From Natronosalvus caseinilyticus (GTDB lineage Archaea > Halobacteriota > Halobacteria > Halobacteriales > Natrialbaceae), in NCBI RefSeq assembly GCF_017357105.1, contig NZ_CP071596.1, forward strand, positions 310,001 through 374,000: a stretch of 64,000 bases of DNA, in the 5' to 3' direction. The notes beneath the pieces are model-generated. The model did not search any database, was not told the DNA's origin, and saw only the letters and a program-made list of their open reading frames with translations. Shown here in pieces: positions 60,374-64,000 of the stretch (position 1 is its first letter; each line of letters begins with the position of its first letter). The position numbers and the translations under genes were made by a program.

Positions 60374-60649
60374 TCATTCTCGACTCCGTCGATAGCCCGC
60401 GACGAGCAGTCCCGGACCGAGACACGCGACGACGACGAGTCCGACGGTCTCGAGGCCGAACGAGCCGTTCGTGACGACCCCGACCAGGCCGGCTACGGTC
60501 ACCGGGAGCAACAGGGCCCCAATGACCATCATCACCAGCGTTCGATTGACGAGCGCGAGCCGTTCTCCGCAGTGTGGACACTCACTCGCGGTCGCTCGGA
60601 CCTGCACGTCACACGACTCACAGCGTATCTGCTCGGGCATATCCGTCAT
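60374..60649 (-). CDS. Zinc-ribbon membrane protein, 91 aa
   Basis: The N-terminus has a zinc ribbon (CESC at 10-13 and CPHC at 24-27), followed by two hydrophobic helices (VMMVIGALLLPVTVAGLVGVV and TVGLVVVACLGPGLLVAG). This zinc-ribbon plus helices plan is common in haloarchaeal membrane proteins of unknown role. It ends next to the AT-rich island. An ATG three codons later is possible. Confidence 0.75.
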   Translation of the reverse strand: MTDMPEQIRCESCDVQVRATASECPHCGERLALVNRTLVMMVIGALLLPVTVAGLVGVVTNGSFGLETVGLVVVACLGPGLLVAGYRRSRE

Positions 60650-60733
60650 TGCAGGCGAGGTACCTTATCTCTCTCGCCGGGCGAGCACTACTGCACGCGG
60701 AGCTGGAGTTTGGGCCCGCTCGAGCGACGTCTC

Positions 60734-62986
60734 TCAGCCCTGCTGGGCGTCGACGACCGCCACGCCCGCCAGATTGACGATGTCCTTGACCTCGTCGTCC
60801 CGCTGGAGGACGTGGACCGGTTTGTCCATCCCGACGAGCATCGGGCCGATGGCCTCCGCCCCGCCGAGGCGCTGGAGGAGTTTGTAGCTGATGTTGCCCG
60901 ACTCGAGGTTCGGGAAGACGAGCACGTTCGCGGGCGCGTCGAGCGCGGAGAACTCGTAGGTTCCCTGGAGCAGGTCCTCGACGACGGCCGTGTCGGCCTG
61001 CATCTCGCCATCGACGGGAAAGTCCACGGCTGGATCAGCCTTGAGCAGTTCGACCGCGTGCCGCGGCTTTCGCGTCCCCTCGTTCGTCACCGAGCCGAAG
61101 TTCGAGTACGAGAGTAAGGCGGCGCGAGGTTCGACGTTGAAACGACGCGCCAGGGTAGCCGTGTGTCGGGTAACTTCCGCGAGGATTTCGGCGTCCGGGT
61201 TCTGGTTGACCGTCGCATCGGCCACGAAGAGAACCCGGTTTTTGAACGTGAGGAGGTAGACGCCGGCGGCGTACTCGGCGTCCCTGGCCGTACCGATGAT
61301 CTGGAGCGGCGGCCGCAAGGCCGAGGGATAGTGGTGGGTGAGCCCGGTGAGCATCGCATCCACGTCACCCGACTCGACCATCACGGACGCGAAGTAGTTG
61401 CTGTCGCGAATCAGTTCCTCAGCTTCGCTGCGCGTGATACCCTTACGCCGACGGCGTTCGTAGAGGCGTTCGACGTACGCCTCGTCGGTCCCGCCGGTCG
61501 GGTCCACGACCTCCGGGGTGAACTCGAGGCCGAGGTTCGCCGCCGTACGAGCGATCTCGTCCTCGTCGCCGATCAGCACCGGTTTGGCGATTTCTTGCTC
61601 GACGAGCTGATAGGCCGCCCGGATGATCTTCTCGTCGCCTCCTTCGGCGAGCGCAACGCGCTTTGGGTCGCTCTTGGCCTTGTTGAGGACGACGCGCATC
61701 ATCTCCCGGGACTTTCCCAGACGAGCCTCGAGTCGCTCGCGGTGGGCCTCGAGATCGATCTCGATGCGGGCGGCCCCGCTTTCCATCGCCGCCCGCGCGA
61801 CCGCGGGTGCGACCTCGAACAGGACACGTGGATCGAGCGGTTTCGGGATGATGTACTCGGACCCGAACTGGAGGGGCTGGTCGCCGTAGGCCTTGACGAC
61901 GGCGTCGGGAACGTCCTGGTGGGCGAGGTCGGCCAGTGCCTCGGCTGCCGCAACTTTCATCGCCTCGTTGATCTCGCTCGCGCGAACGTCGAGGGCGCCG
62001 CGGAAGAGGAACGGAAAACCGAGGACGTTGTTGACCTGATTGGGGTAGTCCGAGCGTCCGGTGGCCACGATGACCGTATCGTCACGGGCGTTTTTCGCCC
62101 GTTCGTACGGGATTTCGGGATCCGGATTCGCCATCGCGAAGACGACCGGGTCCCGCTCCATCGACTGAATCATCGACTCGTCGACGATCCCGCCCACCGA
62201 CAGCCCGACGAACACGTCCGCGCCGTCCATCGCGTCCGCGAGGTTGCCCCCGGGCACGTCCCGAGCGAATTCTTCTTTGTACTCGTTGATCTCGCCGCGT
62301 TCGACGCGGTCGGTTGTCACGATTCCAGTCGAATCGCACATCAGAATGTTATCCTTCCGGACGCCGAGAGAGGCGTAGAACCGAGCTGTCGAGAGCGCAC
62401 TCGCACCGGCGCCAGAGAAGACGACTCGCAGGTCCTCGAGGGCTTTTCCGGTGATCTCCGCCGTGTTCAGCAGCGCCGCGCCGCTGATGATGGCCGTCCC
62501 GTGCTGGTCGTCGTGAAAGACGGGGACGTCCATCTCCTCGCGGAGGCGCTTCTCGATGACGAAGCAATCCGGAGAGGTGATGTCCTCTAAGTTGACGCCG
62601 CCGAAGGTCGGCTCCATGGCGACGACGGCGTCCGCGAACTCGTGGGGGTCGTCGTAATCGAGTTCGATGTCGAAGACGTCGATGTCCGCGAAGCGCTTGA
62701 ACAGCACGCCCTTACCCTCCATCACGGGTTTCGAGGCCTGGGCACCGATGTTTCCGAGCCCCAGCACCGCCGACCCGTTCGAGACGACGCCCACGAGGTT
62801 CCCCTTCGCGGTGTAGGTGTAGGCGTCCTCGGAGTCGTCGCGAATTTCGCGACAGGGGGCGGCGACCCCCGGCGAGTATGCGAGGCTCAGGTCTCGCTGG
62901 GTGTTTGTTGACTTGGTCGTCGAAATCTCGATCTTGCCCGGGGGATCCGATCGGTGGTACTCGAGCGAATCCTCGTCTAGTCCCAT
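60734..62986 (-). CDS. maeB: NADP-type malic enzyme fused to phosphotransacetylase-like domain, 750 aa
   Basis: Decarboxylates malate to pyruvate with reduction of NAD(P). The N-terminal 420 residues carry the malic enzyme signatures: [40 protein letters not shown] and [11 protein letters not shown]. The C-terminal 330 residues are a PTA-like domain ([31 protein letters not shown]), which in MaeB enzymes is thought to be regulatory, for example by acetyl-CoA, and not a transacetylase. The TATA box at 63011-63017 implies a leaderless message. Confidence 0.92.
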   Translation of the reverse strand: MGLDEDSLEYHRSDPPGKIEISTTKSTNTQRDLSLAYSPGVAAPCREIRDDSEDAYTYTAKGNLVGVVSNGSAVLGLGNIGAQASKPVMEGKGVLFKRFADIDVFDIELDYDDPHEFADAVVAMEPTFGGVNLEDITSPDCFVIEKRLREEMDVPVFHDDQHGTAIISGAALLNTAEITGKALEDLRVVFSGAGASALSTARFYASLGVRKDNILMCDSTGIVTTDRVERGEINEYKEEFARDVPGGNLADAMDGADVFVGLSVGGIVDESMIQSMERDPVVFAMANPDPEIPYERAKNARDDTVIVATGRSDYPNQVNNVLGFPFLFRGALDVRASEINEAMKVAAAEALADLAHQDVPDAVVKAYGDQPLQFGSEYIIPKPLDPRVLFEVAPAVARAAMESGAARIEIDLEAHRERLEARLGKSREMMRVVLNKAKSDPKRVALAEGGDEKIIRAAYQLVEQEIAKPVLIGDEDEIARTAANLGLEFTPEVVDPTGGTDEAYVERLYERRRRKGITRSEAEELIRDSNYFASVMVESGDVDAMLTGLTHHYPSALRPPLQIIGTARDAEYAAGVYLLTFKNRVLFVADATVNQNPDAEILAEVTRHTATLARRFNVEPRAALLSYSNFGSVTNEGTRKPRHAVELLKADPAVDFPVDGEMQADTAVVEDLLQGTYEFSALDAPANVLVFPNLESGNISYKLLQRLGGAEAIGPMLVGMDKPVHVLQRDDEVKDIVNLAGVAVVDAQQG

Positions 62987-63010
62987 GCCCTGATGCTTTC
63001 GCCGACGTCG

Positions 63011-63017
63011 ATATAAA
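63011..63017 (-). promoter_or_regulatory. TATA box for maeB
   Basis: TTTATAT on the minus strand is centred 28 bases before the ATG at 62986, which fits leaderless transcription. Confidence 0.6.
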
Positions 63018-63176
63018 GGTGGCTGGACGTCGTTCGTGTCTCGAGCGATGCGCTGCTCGCGGTCGATCGCAGTGGCGGCGTCGAAGCAGAGGGAGATTCG
63101 ATCGTGCCCACGGCCGAATCGAGAATCGGGAATTGAAGACCAGGTAAATCAGTAGTCCTGCAGCGGGACGAGCGCG

Positions 63177-64000
63177 TCAGAGGAACAGATCCTCGTTCGG
63201 TCGGAACGCGATCACGCGCTCCTCGGTCATCTCGTGGACGGCGTACTTCGGCCCCTCGCGGCCGATACCGCTCGCCTTGCTACCCCCGTAGGGCTGGTGG
63301 TCGGCCCGGAACGTCGAGATGTCGTTGATCATAACGCCGCCGCAGTCGATGTTCGTCGCCGCCTTCAAACCGACACGGTGGTCGAACGTGAAGATGCCCG
63401 CCTGCAGGCCGTAGTCGGTGTCGTTGGCCAGCTGGATCGCGTCGTCGACGTCGTCGTATGTCTGGATCGCGAGCACGGGGGCGAACGCCTCGCGGCAGAC
63501 GACGTCCATCTCCTGGGTCGCGCCGTCGACGATGGTCGGCTCGAGGACGGCCCCGTCACGATCCCCACCAACGACGAGTTCGGCGCCCTGTTCGGTCGCA
63601 TTTGCGATCCACTCCTCGATCCGCTCGGCGTCTCCCTCGTCGATCATCGGGCCGACGTCGGTCGTTTCCTCGAGCGGGTCGCCGACGGTCAGGTCCTCGA
63701 CGCGGGCGACGAGCGCGTCAACGAGGTCGTCGTGGACCGCCTCGTGAACGAGGACGCGCTGGACGCTGATGCACATCTGGCCCGCGTAGGAGAACCCGCC
63801 GTCGATGATCCGATCCGCGGCGTCCTCGACGTCGGCGTCCTCGTGGACGATCACCGGCGAGTTGTTGCCGAGTTCGAGCGAGACCGACGCCAGGCCGGCA
63901 TTCGCGGTAACCTGCTTGCCGACGGCGCGACTGCCGGTGAACGTGTAGTGATCGACGTCATCGCTGTCGAGTAGCGCCTGGCCGACTGTCGAGCCGCTCC
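63177..64000 (-). CDS. Aldehyde dehydrogenase, C-terminal part (cut by window edge)
   Basis: NAD(P)-dependent aldehyde dehydrogenase. The frame is open to the right edge, beginning in the cofactor-binding domain: HYTFTGSRAVGKQV, then SLELGNNSPVIV, a variant of the usual ELGGKN/ELGGNN motif. The catalytic cysteine is in YAGQMCISVQR, followed by EAFAPVLAIQTYDD, QAGIFTF and PYGGSKASGIGREG. The overall form fits lactaldehyde or succinate-semialdehyde dehydrogenases; the substrate cannot be decided. It is followed on the same strand by maeB after about 190 bases. Confidence 0.9.
   Translation of the reverse strand, partial: SGSTVGQALLDSDDVDHYTFTGSRAVGKQVTANAGLASVSLELGNNSPVIVHEDADVEDAADRIIDGGFSYAGQMCISVQRVLVHEAVHDDLVDALVARVEDLTVGDPLEETTDVGPMIDEGDAERIEEWIANATEQGAELVVGGDRDGAVLEPTIVDGATQEMDVVCREAFAPVLAIQTYDDVDDAIQLANDTDYGLQAGIFTFDHRVGLKAATNIDCGGVMINDISTFRADHQPYGGSKASGIGREGPKYAVHEMTEERVIAFRPNEDLFL

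Noticed and set aside
1-64000. CRISPR array
   Set aside because: No regularly spaced direct repeats of 25-40 bases with unique spacers were seen; the only Cas-like gene is solitary.

Overview
This window is haloarchaeal chromosomal DNA. Evidence: high-GC, acidic protein-coding genes with tightly spaced or leaderless starts; archaeal TATA boxes about 25-28 bases before several start codons; and archaeal genes such as Hel308, the KEOPS subunit Cgi121, the fused siroheme decarboxylase AhbA-AhbB, HalX-like receiver proteins and KaiC-like ATPases. The hexamer CTCGAG is extremely frequent from about 16.4 kb onward, a habit I associate with Natrialba/Natronorubrum-type haloarchaea; the genus cannot be fixed from this alone.

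Region A (1 to about 16.4 kb) is an AT-richer, probably integrated element. It has a tyrosine recombinase (cut by the left edge), a small AbrB-like protein, and a tightly overlapped replication-type operon (unknown 316-residue protein, UvrD-like helicase, PrimPol-type primase). After a winged-helix/coiled-coil protein comes a defence island on the minus strand. Its first part is a compact BREX-like operon made of a DUF499/BrxC-PglY-like ATPase, an unusually short PglZ-like protein, a DUF1156 (PglX-class) DNA methylase and an unknown 129-residue protein. Its second part is a two-gene Kiwa-like system, a four-helix membrane protein KwaA followed by KwaB of the DUF4868 type. Three tiny genes, one a zinc-finger protein, lie beside Kiwa. 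The BREX-like operon is the best candidate for a little-described system here: it keeps the ATPase, phosphatase-fold and methylase core but lacks BrxA, BrxB, BrxL and any helicase.

Region B (16.5-37 kb) is housekeeping: a 2Fe-2S ferredoxin, a phosphate permease, hisA and hisB, an HD hydrolase, an alpha/beta-hydrolase fold protein without its serine nucleophile, a glutamine amidotransferase, a Tat-exported multicopper oxidase, a membrane Fe-S oxidoreductase, cmi4, a Cas4-like protein, Sua5, a Rieske/FAD oxidoreductase, a HAD phosphatase, hel308-cgi121 and a DUF92 membrane protein.

Region C (37-46 kb) has a degenerate cis-prenyltransferase, a signalling cluster (KaiC-fold/wHTH protein, response regulator, double KaiC ATPase, histidine kinase), a DUF7344-type protein and the canonical cis-prenyltransferase.

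Region D (46-53 kb) has a haem cluster (ahbAB, precorrin-2 dehydrogenase, hemA), pterin dehydratase, LWR-salt protein, STE24-type protease and a PadR regulator.

Region E (53-64 kb) has two membrane histidine kinases, a purN-purH fusion whose 3' end is duplicated downstream, purB, a zinc-ribbon membrane protein beside an AT-rich island, a malic enzyme-PTA fusion and an aldehyde dehydrogenase cut by the right edge. No rRNA, tRNA or CRISPR array was recognised.
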